A stretch of 38,277 nt of DNA from an uncultured Bacteroidales bacterium (GTDB lineage: Bacteria > Bacteroidota > Bacteroidia > Bacteroidales > Bacteroidaceae): assembly GCA_902785075.1 (NCBI GenBank), contig CACZXN010000042.1, positions 1 through 38,277 on the forward strand. Reading direction: 5' to 3'. A model generated the notes under the pieces. The model worked only from the letters and a program-made list of their open reading frames with translations, had not been told where the DNA came from and made no database searches. The stretch's first letter is position 1; the number at the start of each line of letters is the position of its first letter. The position numbers and the translations under genes are program-made. Of this stretch, positions 1 to 6,958 are shown piece after piece.

Positions 1-1
1 C

Positions 2-32
2 ATTGTGAATTATGAATTAATTTGTATATTTG
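2..32 (+). promoter_or_regulatory. Bacteroidota-type promoter of the first gene
   Basis: A -7 box TATATTTG lies at 25-32 and an ATTG at 2-5 sits 19 bases upstream in the -33 position. Transcription would start near 39-40, giving a leader of roughly 36 bases before the ATG at 76. The spacing matches other promoters in this window. The -33 box differs from TTTG at one base. Confidence 0.6.
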
Positions 33-75
33 CAACCGATATCAATCCAATTATTAACTATAAAATGGCTTAACA

Positions 76-876
76 ATGAAAAAATTACTAGTACTTACAC
101 TCGTAGCTCTTGGTACAACTCAAGCTCTACATGCTCAAGATGAGGTTGAACTCGGTTATTTTGACAACCTAAGCGTTGGCCTTTCTGTGGGTAGCGATGG
201 AATCGGTTTCGACGTTGCTGCTCCTATCAGCGAATATGCTGCTGTTCGTGGTGGATTCTCGTTTGTTCCTACAATCAAGGTAAACAAGACCATTCATGCC
301 ACCAGCAACAAAAACAGCTCTGTTTGCGACGATATTAAGATTCAAGCAAAGGGACAGATCTTCAACGGTAAGTTGTTGTTCGACTACTATCCATTCAAGA
401 ACAGCTCGTTCCACCTCACTGCCGGTGCATTCTTCGGAACTAGCGAGATTGTGAAAATTCACAACACTTCTCCTATACTGAAGGACCCAGCTGACTATGG
501 AACAGCAGGTTTGATTCTCGGTAGTGGCGACAAGGAATATCAGTTGACCACTGACAAGGACGGAAATGCAAAGATCAAGGCAAAGGTGAACGGATTCAAG
601 CCATATATCGGTCTCGGTTTCGGACGTGCCGTCATGAAGAAACAGCGCTTCGGTGTTTCGTTCGACATGGGTGTACAGTTCTGGGGTAAACCTGGTGTGT
701 ATGCAGACGCAAAGAAGAACGATGCATTCAGTCAGCAAGAAAAAGATCACCACTTCAAATACAAAGATTTGGCCGACGATGACGACAAAGACTTGAGAGA
801 TGCCATCAAGACGGTCGAGAAGATTACGGTTTGTCCCGTTTTGAACATCCGACTGACTTACAGAATCTTCAAGTAA
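76..876 (+). CDS. Predicted outer-membrane beta-barrel protein
   Basis: A 266-residue protein with a clear Sec signal peptide (Lys-Lys then a Leu/Ala/Val core, likely cleaved after the Ala of LHA-QDEVE). The mature part alternates short hydrophobic and aromatic strands with Gly-rich turns (for example GFKPYIGLGFG and FGVSFDMGVQFWG) and ends NIRLTYRIFK, a C-terminal aromatic strand typical of small outer-membrane barrels. An acidic loop (DLADDDDKDLRD) lies near the C-terminus. The family was not recognised beyond its general resemblance to OmpW/OMP_b-brl-like proteins. The lipoprotein gene 69 bases downstream is on the same strand and may be co-transcribed. Function unknown. Confidence 0.75.
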   Translation: MKKLLVLTLVALGTTQALHAQDEVELGYFDNLSVGLSVGSDGIGFDVAAPISEYAAVRGGFSFVPTIKVNKTIHATSNKNSSVCDDIKIQAKGQIFNGKLLFDYYPFKNSSFHLTAGAFFGTSEIVKIHNTSPILKDPADYGTAGLILGSGDKEYQLTTDKDGNAKIKAKVNGFKPYIGLGFGRAVMKKQRFGVSFDMGVQFWGKPGVYADAKKNDAFSQQEKDHHFKYKDLADDDDKDLRDAIKTVEKITVCPVLNIRLTYRIFK

Positions 877-945
877 ACATGCTCCCCCATCGGGAAAGCA
901 ATAAGAGACAATTCACTTATTTATACATTATTAATTATTAGTATT

Positions 946-1887
946 ATGGCAAAGAGATTTCTTTATTTAGCAATGGTTGCTTTCGTAGCAACAGCATTTA
1001 TCGCATGCGGTAGCGATGATGATGATGGTGGCGGCAGCAGTGGCGGTAGTGGCAAACAGACCGTAACCATCCAGCCTGCAAAATTCGCTCAGAAGGCAGG
1101 TAAGTACAATTTCACTGAAGGCTTAAAGGCCAATCAGAACAACATCGAGATGACTACTCTCGAAATCATGGACGGTGGACAGGTTTCATTCGAGCTTCTC
1201 AACAAGGAAACCGGAAAGAAGGACGTTGTCGTTGCTGACGTTGAAATGAGAGACAACATTGGTTACATCAAGGAGAATCTCCGCGTGAACGGAACATTCA
1301 AGCTCATCCAGGGCACAAAGGCAATCAATGCAAATCAGATTGAACTGAACGTCTACATCGATGGCAATGCTTACATCGCAGAAGAAGGCTCACCTGCAGC
1401 ATGCGTTCTTCAGGCTGTATTGGAATCTAAGGGTGAAATATTGAACTACATCGCTCAGAAGTTCCAGATTCGCAGCATGATTATCGACCTGAAGGGTGAC
1501 GTCAAGGCATTCAAGACGATCTCAAGCGCTAACCTCGCTGAGATTGCAAAGATTGCACAGGACAACGGTGCTAACCTCACATCCGAAGAACTGAAATCAT
1601 TCCAGAAAGTCATCAGCTACGTATCAATCTCAAGATACGGAACCATCGACATCGTTTACTCTGACGGCAAGTGCGACAGCGGTACATGGAACTGGCTGAA
1701 CAATCAGGCCGACCAGATGAATCTGTGGCTGAAGGACAAGGGCATGGGTAACAAGTTCATCCCTGAGAACACTTCTGTTGACATCGACTTCAGCGGCAAA
1801 GAATGTGCTTTGAAGATTCATGCTAAAATCACTGGCAGCAAGAACTACGATGCATCTCTCACTCTCGTGATGATGGTTGTAGAATAA
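946..1887 (+). CDS. Putative lipoprotein of unknown function
   Basis: A 313-residue protein starting with a lipoprotein signal peptide whose lipobox ends FIACGS. The acylated Cys is followed by an Asp run and a Gly/Ser-rich linker (DDDDGGGSSGGSG); acidic residues right after the Cys are the usual lipoprotein surface-export signal in Bacteroidota. The rest looks like a soluble alpha/beta domain without recognised catalytic motifs and ends in a strand-like segment (YDASLTLVMMVVE). It follows the barrel protein on the same strand and is closed by a strong hairpin terminator, so the two may form a surface-exposed pair. I do not recognise the family with certainty. Confidence 0.7.
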   Translation: MAKRFLYLAMVAFVATAFIACGSDDDDGGGSSGGSGKQTVTIQPAKFAQKAGKYNFTEGLKANQNNIEMTTLEIMDGGQVSFELLNKETGKKDVVVADVEMRDNIGYIKENLRVNGTFKLIQGTKAINANQIELNVYIDGNAYIAEEGSPAACVLQAVLESKGEILNYIAQKFQIRSMIIDLKGDVKAFKTISSANLAEIAKIAQDNGANLTSEELKSFQKVISYVSISRYGTIDIVYSDGKCDSGTWNWLNNQADQMNLWLKDKGMGNKFIPENTSVDIDFSGKECALKIHAKITGSKNYDASLTLVMMVVE

Positions 1888-1906
1888 GCCGCTTACATAT
1901 AAACAG

Positions 1907-1941
1907 AGAATCCGTCAACCCTTCCGGTTGGCGGATTCTTT
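1907..1941 (+). terminator. Intrinsic terminator after the 946-1887 lipoprotein
   Basis: The arm AGAATCCGTCAACC (1907-1920) pairs with GGTTGGCGGATTCT (1926-1939) around loop CTTCC, with one U-G wobble, followed by TTTG. It lies 20 bases after the stop codon and between convergent genes. Confidence 0.8.
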
Positions 1942-1966
1942 GTTTGCGCCCGTTGGCATGTCCTTA

Positions 1967-3172
1967 CTACCAATAAACACGACGTACCATACCTCGGAAG
2001 AACTCTATCTTATGAGGTTCTAGGCCTGTCTCGAATGACTCAACGAAATGTGCTTGATTCGCTCCATCCCAATGATAAACATTCACAAAGCACGGCATAC
2101 CATCACCGTAATCAGGTAAGAAATCACCAAATAGTACCCATTCGGGGACACTCGAGCGTGAAGCAATAAAGAGGTTACCTGTCAACGTATCAAAGGCGAT
2201 AGCTGACGGAGAGATAATAGGATGTGCGGAATCGCCAATCAGATTCAGCGTCTGCAAAGATTTCGAACTGACGTCATATATACTATAGCTGGGACCGTCG
2301 GCTCCACCAAATGGATCATTGAATGTAAAGATATAATTGCCGACAACCGTCATTCCTGTAGCATCAGGGACAACCATCGTCACAGTATCACCATTGATTT
2401 CATACAAACCAGCTTCTGTCTGGACAAACTCTTCAAACTCCAGACCTGCATCAAGCACATAAAGCTTATTGCCTATGGCGGCTATATCCCTAGGGGTCAT
2501 GATTTTGTCATAACTATAATTGGTAATGCTATCAGTGGCCAAGTCGATAGTTGTAAAAGTGCCCTCGCCCAAGTACCATCCCTTGTTTGCAACTAAGAGC
2601 GAAACATTATTGTTGTCGTCAGTGACAAAAACCATTCCCACGGGGCAAGAACCAACCGGATACATCTCCTGTAGTTTAAAGTCGGTTGTATCAATGGCAG
2701 CTACATAACCCACTTCGCCATCACCTTGTGTACAGAAATAAACCTTTCCGTCATAAGTGGCGAAACGGCAAGGGTTGCGGCCTTCCGATACGCCCATCAG
2801 GTCGGGGGTAAAGATTCGTTTCATCATTTTAGCATCTCTGGGTCTCAGCACAAAGATGCAGTTATCGTCCGACCCCGCAATATATACCTTTTCACCATAT
2901 ACGAGTACATCGCTGGGATTACCGCCAAGACTTTCACCATTCGCCATTTTAAAGACATTCTGCCAGGCAGAAGGAGTCCCGGTATCATAATTAATATAGG
3001 TAAGACTACCATCGATGCTCCAAGATCTACTCCCACTGTTGATGATATACACGCCTTTGGTCACATAGGTCAAAGAGGATTGAGGGTAGTCAACAGGATT
3101 GTCTTCCTGACAACCCGTGAAGCAGGCGGCACCCACTGCCAGCACAGCCAAGCTAAGTATATTCCTTTTCAT
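1967..3172 (-). CDS. DUF5074/YncE-like beta-propeller lipoprotein
   Basis: A 401-residue protein with a lipoprotein signal peptide (lipobox FTGC at residues 18-21, then QEDN). The body shows repeated beta-propeller-like segments of the YncE/DUF5074 type: GVYIINSGS, PSDVLVYGEKVYIAGSDDNCIF, ATYDGKVYFCTQGDGEVGYVAAID, NKLYVLDAGLEF and GNLFIASRSS. Such proteins in Bacteroidota are surface or periplasmic lipoproteins often found near TonB-dependent receptors and are suspected to bind ligands, but no receptor gene is adjacent here. It converges on the 946-1887 lipoprotein and diverges from the 3345 peptide gene. Family assignment fairly confident; the biological role is not known. Confidence 0.75.
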   Translation of the reverse strand: MKRNILSLAVLAVGAACFTGCQEDNPVDYPQSSLTYVTKGVYIINSGSRSWSIDGSLTYINYDTGTPSAWQNVFKMANGESLGGNPSDVLVYGEKVYIAGSDDNCIFVLRPRDAKMMKRIFTPDLMGVSEGRNPCRFATYDGKVYFCTQGDGEVGYVAAIDTTDFKLQEMYPVGSCPVGMVFVTDDNNNVSLLVANKGWYLGEGTFTTIDLATDSITNYSYDKIMTPRDIAAIGNKLYVLDAGLEFEEFVQTEAGLYEINGDTVTMVVPDATGMTVVGNYIFTFNDPFGGADGPSYSIYDVSSKSLQTLNLIGDSAHPIISPSAIAFDTLTGNLFIASRSSVPEWVLFGDFLPDYGDGMPCFVNVYHWDGANQAHFVESFETGLEPHKIEFFRGMVRRVYW

Positions 3173-3191
3173 CGTCGTTAAATTTAGATTG

Positions 3192-3199
3192 CAAAATTA
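3192..3199 (-). promoter_or_regulatory. Possible -7 box for the DUF5074-like gene
   Basis: On the minus strand this reads TAATTTTG, matching TAnnTTTG, 20 bases upstream of the ATG at 3172. No TTTG was found at the expected -33 distance; the nearest CAAA (3226-3229 on plus) is 26 bases away, so support is weak. Confidence 0.35.
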
Positions 3200-3256
3200 A
3201 GCAATTTATCGGTCACCACCAAGAACAAAGACGAAAAACTACAAAACCATCTATCG

Positions 3257-3304
3257 TTTTTCCCGTAATTGTTTGGAGTATTTGGGGAAAAGCATTAACT
3301 TTGC
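3257..3304 (+). promoter_or_regulatory. 48-bp promoter module, copy 1 (with inverted-repeat arms)
   Basis: The -33 TTTG is at 3272-3275 and the -7 TAACTTTG at 3296-3303, with a 20-base spacer. Arms TTTTTCCCG and GGGGAAAA form an inverted repeat flanking the -33 box, a plausible operator. The module is repeated at 5528-5575 with about five mismatches, all upstream of the shared block GGGGAAAAGCATTAACTTTGC. The transcription start should lie near 3310, about 35 bases before the 40-residue peptide gene. Confidence 0.8.
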
Positions 3305-3344
3305 GGCCGTTTAAGGAAACATACCTTATTATATATATAAAACA

Positions 3345-3467
3345 ATGAAGAAGAAAAAGTACGAGAAACCGACGATGCAGGTCGTCAAGTTACAGCACAC
3401 AATGAAGCTGCTGCAAGCAAGTGCAGATGCTTCTATGCCTAATACGTGGACGGAGGAGGAAGTATGA
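3345..3467 (+). CDS. 40-residue basic peptide (KYEKPTMQVV type)
   Basis: Short ORF with ATG at 3345 and TGA at 3465-3467. The N-terminal half is MKKKKYEKPTMQVVKLQHT, followed by MKLLQASADAS and an acidic end (WTEEEV). A Lys-rich start, a Tyr-x-x-Pro motif, an amphipathic stretch and a small-residue patch recur in many short Bacteroidales peptides that I have seen annotated only as hypothetical. It is the first ORF after the promoter at 3257-3304 and lies 46 bases ahead of the fimbrillin-like lipoprotein, so the two are probably co-transcribed. It has no Sec signal. It could be a leader peptide, a small regulator or a modified-peptide precursor; the sequence does not decide. Confidence 0.6.
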   Translation: MKKKKYEKPTMQVVKLQHTMKLLQASADASMPNTWTEEEV

Positions 3468-3513
3468 TGCCTCAGCCAGTAAACCGAGTATTAACAACTA
3501 AAACAAAAGAAGA

Positions 3514-4935
3514 ATGAACGTAAAGAATATTATCAAGGTGGTGGCACTGGCTATGCTGATGCCTGCCATGCTGCTCAACTATGCTTGCAGCAACGAAGAC
3601 GAACCTGTCATCGACAATGAGAATGCTCCTTCGAGAGGCTATCCCCTTTATGTAACTGTCAATGCAACCCGTCAGGGCGACGCTGGCACTAATCGTGCTT
3701 CGTTTGACGGAACTTATCTTAACTTCAGCGAAGGCGACAAGCTGTTTGTAGAGGGTGATGTTGAAGGCGGAGCTGGCAGCTTTGCCGGCACGCTGACATG
3801 GCAGTCTGGCGGAACATTCAGCGGCACCATTTATACCGAGAATGAGTATTCCGGCACTATCGATGCCCTTTTCACAGCAGGAAGTGCTCTAGCTACCCTG
3901 CTGCCTGCAGGCTACGAAAGCTATGGCTATTTATATATTGATACCTACGAATTATATAACGATGAGGCTCATCGAAACAATTACTATACTTGTGCCACCT
4001 CGAAGGCTGCGGGCGTAGAGCAGTTTAGCTATGAGAAAGGAAACTATGACAAAACCGAAAAAAGATTTGTATTAACACCTAAGAATGCCATCCTCAACTT
4101 CACCATCACCGGCTTGGCTGCCAACACCAATGTCAATGTGTCTTTAAAGGTCGCAAAAGGCAAGATTTATAACATCACGAGGTGTGCACCGGTCATCAAT
4201 GGCAAGTTCAGCGTCAGCAGCACCAAGCAGGTATATTTCTCAAAGGGAAACCTGCAGGCAACTACAACCGACCTCGGTGAAAATTGGACATGGGCGTTTG
4301 CGGCAAACCAGTGGGACTATGTCGGCAGTGTTGCCGCTAACACATCGATGAAGACTGACGGCACAGGCACCGTTACAGCCAACGGCACTGTTGATCTCTT
4401 TGGCTGGGTAGGCGCTTCAAGCAGTTGGACTTCAGCAGCCAAGTGGGGTATCAGCGCTTCTAAAACTTCTGCTGATTACGGCACAGTTAATGGCGAAGCA
4501 CTGAAGAGCGACTGGGGTAACGTTCCAGGTATAGGCTCTGGATGGTACACGCTGTCACAGGCAGAGTGGAATTACCTGTTCAACACTCGCACAGTCAACG
4601 GTGGAACAGGCAATGGCCATAGCTACACGATAGGTAAGAAAGTGAATAGTAAAAATGGCGTTGTCATCTATCCAGATAATTACACTGGTGCTGCGTATGC
4701 AGGTAGCGACTGGAATAATTTCGAGGCTGCTGGTTGCGTGTTCCTGCCTGCTGGAGGCAATCGTAATGGTACGTTAATAACCAGTGTTGGCTTAGGTGGC
4801 TACTACTGGACGTCAACCTCTTCCGAAGGTTCTGCCTATTACGTATATTATACTATGTCAACTATGAACACCTCTACTAGCACTGACTACCGTTACAACG
4901 GCTGCTCTGTCCGCCTCGTTCGCAATGCTAACTAA
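3514..4935 (+). CDS. Fimbrillin-like lipoprotein with a C-terminal FISUMP-like domain
   Basis: A 473-residue protein with a lipoprotein signal (lipobox LNYAC at residues 21-25, then SNEDEP). The N-terminal part (about 40-240) resembles the fimbrillin/Mfa-like surface family: short Gly-rich strands, KLFVEGDVEG and LTPKNAILNFTITGL. The C-terminal 230 residues begin KQVYFSKGNLQA and contain FAANQWDYVG, WYTLSQAEWNYLFNTR, GCVFLPAGGNR, YYWTSTSSEGSAYYVY and CSVRLVRNAN, the pattern of Bacteroidota surface proteins related to FISUMP and formylglycine-generating-enzyme-like folds. No catalytic role is implied. A likely cell-surface adhesin or matrix protein, expressed with the upstream 40-residue peptide and closed by a hairpin terminator. 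Confidence 0.8.
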   Translation: MNVKNIIKVVALAMLMPAMLLNYACSNEDEPVIDNENAPSRGYPLYVTVNATRQGDAGTNRASFDGTYLNFSEGDKLFVEGDVEGGAGSFAGTLTWQSGGTFSGTIYTENEYSGTIDALFTAGSALATLLPAGYESYGYLYIDTYELYNDEAHRNNYYTCATSKAAGVEQFSYEKGNYDKTEKRFVLTPKNAILNFTITGLAANTNVNVSLKVAKGKIYNITRCAPVINGKFSVSSTKQVYFSKGNLQATTTDLGENWTWAFAANQWDYVGSVAANTSMKTDGTGTVTANGTVDLFGWVGASSSWTSAAKWGISASKTSADYGTVNGEALKSDWGNVPGIGSGWYTLSQAEWNYLFNTRTVNGGTGNGHSYTIGKKVNSKNGVVIYPDNYTGAAYAGSDWNNFEAAGCVFLPAGGNRNGTLITSVGLGGYYWTSTSSEGSAYYVYYTMSTMNTSTSTDYRYNGCSVRLVRNAN

Positions 4936-4970
4936 ATGTTGACACTCCCCGCTCTGGCGGAATGATATAG

Positions 4971-5004
4971 GGCAGGAACTGCGAGGTGCGGTTCCTGCCT
5001 TGTT
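4971..5004 (+). terminator. Terminator of the fimbrillin-like gene
   Basis: GGCAGGAACTGC (4971-4982) pairs with GCGGTTCCTGCC (4988-4999) around GAGGT, with one wobble, followed by TTGTTTG. It starts 36 bases after the stop codon. Confidence 0.8.
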
Positions 5005-5020
5005 TGTGATGTTGGGGTTG

Positions 5021-5144
5021 TTCATACGCCCCCTCCCTTCGGGCACCCCCTCTATCTTAAAGGGGGAGCTGTGGGTGGAATAGCGAAATAAGCTGCTCCC
5101 CTAAGATAGGGGAGCTGTCATAGAGTGACTGAGGAGTATGACAA
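5021..5144. repeat. Palindromic MITE-like element, copy A
   Basis: The element runs from TTCATACGCCCC to GAGTATGACAA. Its ends are inverted copies (TTGTCATAC in the other copies versus GTATGACAA). It contains two GC-rich stem-loops: CCCCCTCTATCTTAAAGGGGG, and CTCCCCTA-AGA-TAGGGGAG around 5096-5114. The left end here reads TTGTTCATAC, with one extra T. No ORF of its own was seen. Confidence 0.75.
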
Positions 5145-5171
5145 CAATGGTCAATGGTCAATGGTTAATGG
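5144..5171. repeat. Heptamer tract between elements A and B
   Basis: Four 7-base units: ACAATGG, TCAATGG, TCAATGG, TTAATGG. The tract directly abuts the TTGTCATAC end of element B. Confidence 0.8.
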
Positions 5172-5298
5172 TTGTCATACGCCCCCGCCCTAAAGGGCAC
5201 CCCCTCTATCTTAAAGGGGGAGCTGTGGGTGGGATAGCGAAATAAGCTGCTCCCCTAAGATAGGGGAGCTGTCATAGAGTGACTGAGGAGTATGACAA
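5172..5298. repeat. Palindromic MITE-like element, copy B
   Basis: A 127-bp element starting TTGTCATACG and ending GTATGACAA, almost identical inside to copy A. The two halves can fold back on each other: CCCCCTCTATCTTAAAGGGGG in the left half is complementary to the GCTCCCCTATCTTAGGGGAGC type sequence of the right half. With its heptamer tract the unit is 154 bp, which gives a tandem array A-B-C. Confidence 0.8.
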
Positions 5299-5325
5299 CA
5301 ATGGTCAATGGTTAATGGTTAATGG
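5298..5325. repeat. Heptamer tract between elements B and C
   Basis: Four 7-base units: ACAATGG, TCAATGG, TTAATGG, TTAATGG, again ending exactly where TTGTCATAC of element C begins. Confidence 0.8.
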
Positions 5326-5443
5326 TTGTCATACGCCCCCACCCTTCGGGCACCCCCTCTAACTTAAAGGGGGAACTTTTTATTTTGGTCCTCTCCTAAG
5401 CTAGGGGAGGGGGACCGCCCCTGCGGTGGAGGAGTGTGTCAAC
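5326..5443. repeat. Diverged palindromic element, copy C
   Basis: It starts TTGTCATACG and its right end GGAGTGTGTCAAC corresponds to GGAGTATGACAAC of copies A and B with two changes. The middle differs: after TTAAAGGGGGAACT it reads TTTTTATTTTGG, then a new stem-loop CTCTCCTAAGCTAGGGGAGG. Confidence 0.65.
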
Positions 5444-5452
5444 TAGATCCCT

Positions 5453-5523
5453 TTGTCATACGCCCCCTCCCTTCGGGCACCCCCTCTATCTTAAAGGGGG
5501 AGCTTTTTATTTTGGTCCTCCCA
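5453..5523. repeat. Truncated palindromic element, copy D
   Basis: A left end TTGTCATACGCC and the CCCCCTCTATCTTAAAGGGGG hairpin are present, then TTTTTATTTTGGTCCTCC as in copy C. The right half is missing and the sequence runs straight into the second promoter module at 5528. Confidence 0.65.
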
Positions 5524-5527
5524 TAAC

Positions 5528-5575
5528 TTTTTCCCGAAATTGTTTGGAATTGTCGGGGAAAAGCATTAACTTTGC
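5528..5575 (+). promoter_or_regulatory. 48-bp promoter module, copy 2
   Basis: The -33 TTTG is at 5543-5546 and the -7 TAACTTTG at 5567-5574, with a 20-base spacer, and inverted arms TTTTTCCCG / CGGGGAAAA flank the -33 box. It is nearly identical to 3257-3304. It would start transcription near 5581, ahead of the 42-bp repeats and the DUF6261 gene. Confidence 0.8.
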
Positions 5576-5620
5576 AAGCGAAAGAGACAACTCTCCCTCC
5601 CCGCATCGGAGCACGGAGCG

Positions 5621-5884
5621 ATGGTGCGGGGGGGGCGTCGGAACTCCCGAAAGTCAGAAAAGACCCCAGCGGCGGGTTTTCGGAACTCCCGAAAGTCAGA
5701 AAAGACCCCAGCGGCAGGTTTTCGGAACTCCCGAAAGTCAGAAAAGACCCCCGCGGCGGGTTTTCGGAACTTCCGAAAGTCGGAAAATACCCCTGCGGCG
5801 GGTTTTCGGAACTCCCGAAAGTCGGAAAAGACCCCTGCGGCGGGTTTTCGGAACTCCCGAAAGATAGAAACAAACATATTTTAA
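5621..5884 (+). CDS. Repeat-encoded basic peptide ORF (14-residue repeats), uncertain
   Basis: An 87-codon ORF, ATG at 5621 and TAA at 5882-5884, made of five 14-residue units RNSRKSEKTPAAGF plus a partial sixth. The 42-bp unit is a multiple of three, so all frames stay open and openness proves nothing. Favouring this frame, five of the six variable sites between units fall at third codon positions and four are silent (Pro CCA/CCC/CCT, Ala GCG/GCA, Ser TCA/TCG); exceptions are one Ser-to-Phe and one Lys-to-Asn. It would be the first ORF after the 5528 promoter, 19 bases ahead of the DUF6261 gene. It may equally be an untranslated leader with repeated hairpins. Confidence 0.35.
   Translation: MVRGGRRNSRKSEKTPAAGFRNSRKSEKTPAAGFRNSRKSEKTPAAGFRNFRKSENTPAAGFRNSRKSEKTPAAGFRNSRKIETNIF
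5639..5867. repeat. 42-bp tandem repeat, five full units plus a partial one
   Basis: Units begin at 5639, 5681, 5723, 5765, 5807 and a partial at 5849; every spacing is exactly 42 bases. Each unit carries an inverted repeat TTTCGGAAC(T/C)CCGAAA-like core at the unit junction; in the fourth unit it is a perfect 17-base palindrome (TTTCGGAACTTCCGAAA). The second half of each unit is GC-rich (GACCCCNGCGGCGGGTTTT). There are no unique spacers, so it is not CRISPR. Confidence 0.95.
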
Positions 5885-5903
5885 ACATTAAAACATTAAA
5901 CCT

Positions 5904-6848
5904 ATGAATCCAAAAGCATTACAATGGGCATCCATTGACATTACAAGAATGGACCAAGCCACGCTGCTGAGCTACATGCACAACGTGGACGAGAAGGGAC
6001 TGGCCGACAACGCTGCCCCGATGAGAACGAATCTGGCTGAGTTCTGGAACCCCTTCCACCAGACTTACAACCTGTACGACCAGGTGTTCAACCCTGCGCG
6101 TAAGAGTCTGGAGACGGAGGACCTGAAGAACCGTGACGACGAGCGCGACAACTCGCTGGGCGCCTACCATGAGGCGATTCTGGGTTTGCAGCGCAACCCT
6201 AACGATGCGAAGCGCCAGGCTGCTCGCCTGCTGAACCTGAACTATGACACTTACAAGCCCGAACGAAATCAGGAGTATATGAAGGAGACGGAGCTTATCA
6301 ACCAGATGACCGCCGACATTCGTAGCACTGCTGAACTGCTGGCTGCCATCCAGCTGCTGGGACTTGATGACTATCTGACAGACCTTGAGCAGAAGAACCA
6401 GGCCTTCTCTGACCTCATGAAGAGCCGCACGGCAACGACCGAGGGTTATCAGAAGGGCGCTGTGGCAGAGGCACGCACTGCCTTGGAGCAGAAGTATCAG
6501 CTGTTGCGCCAGATGGTGAACGTGGCAAGCATCTACGAGGGCGACGAGGCTTACCGACAATTCCTGCTGGCTGTGAATGCCGAGGTTGAGCACTATCGAC
6601 AGATTCTTGCCCGCAAGGGTGTGAGCAGCGGCGACTCTGGCAGCAATGGCGGCAGCGGAACGGGTGAAACGACGAATGGGGACAATGGGACTAATGAGCC
6701 GACTAACCCGACTAATCCGACCAACCCGACTAATCCGAGTGAGCCGACTAATCCGACTAACCCGACCAATCCGACTAACCCTGACCCAGGCACGGGCGGC
6801 GGCGGTGCCAGCGGCGGTGATGATGAGCCGTTCGATGATGGGGATTGA
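5904..6848 (+). CDS. DUF6261 family protein with Asn-Pro-Thr repeat tail
   Basis: A 314-residue protein without signal peptide. Residues 1-235 look wholly helical, with repeated heptad-like segments (MDQATLLSYMHNVDEKGL, EDLKNRDDERDNSLGAYHEAI, TALEQKYQLLRQMVNVASIY), and I recognise it as the DUF6261 family of Bacteroidota, whose function is unknown. Residues from about 238 form a low-complexity tail: a Ser/Gly/Thr stretch, about nine Asn-Pro-Thr type triplets interrupted by Ser-Glu-Pro, then Gly-rich and acidic ends (GGGGASGGDDEPFDDGD). The codons in the tail vary (AAC/AAT, CCG, ACT/ACC) around a 9-base DNA periodicity. Expression is predicted from the promoter at 5528-5575 through the 42-bp repeat leader. 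Confidence 0.75.
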   Translation: MNPKALQWASIDITRMDQATLLSYMHNVDEKGLADNAAPMRTNLAEFWNPFHQTYNLYDQVFNPARKSLETEDLKNRDDERDNSLGAYHEAILGLQRNPNDAKRQAARLLNLNYDTYKPERNQEYMKETELINQMTADIRSTAELLAAIQLLGLDDYLTDLEQKNQAFSDLMKSRTATTEGYQKGAVAEARTALEQKYQLLRQMVNVASIYEGDEAYRQFLLAVNAEVEHYRQILARKGVSSGDSGSNGGSGTGETTNGDNGTNEPTNPTNPTNPTNPSEPTNPTNPTNPTNPDPGTGGGGASGGDDEPFDDGD

Positions 6849-6951
6849 CAGACCCTCCCCCTTTTCCCCTCCCTGCGAGGGAGGGGAGTAGAAACTTAGA
6901 ATGAAGAACAGACCCTCCCCCTTGCCCCTCCCTGCGAGGGCGGGGAGTAGA
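6847..6951. repeat. Direct repeat pair with GC-rich hairpins after DUF6261
   Basis: Two copies (about 6847-6894 and 6907-6951) of ACAGACCCTCCCCCTT, CCCTCCCTGCGAGGG and GGGGAGTAGAAA. The first contains a perfect stem CCCCTCCCT-GCG-AGGGAGGGG (6866-6886), which may end DUF6261 transcription. Confidence 0.75.
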
Positions 6952-6958
6952 AAGTGAG

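Noticed and set aside
3257-5575. Invertible promoter pair
   Set aside because: The two 48-bp modules are in the same orientation, so recombination would delete rather than invert, and no recombinase gene is nearby.
5639-5867. CRISPR-like array
   Set aside because: The 42-bp units are directly contiguous with no unique spacers, and no cas genes are in the window.
5439-5888. Repeat-spanning frames on both strands across 5439-5888
   Set aside because: They are open only because 42 is divisible by three, and they cross element D and the promoter. Only the 5621 frame shows third-position bias and is kept as uncertain.
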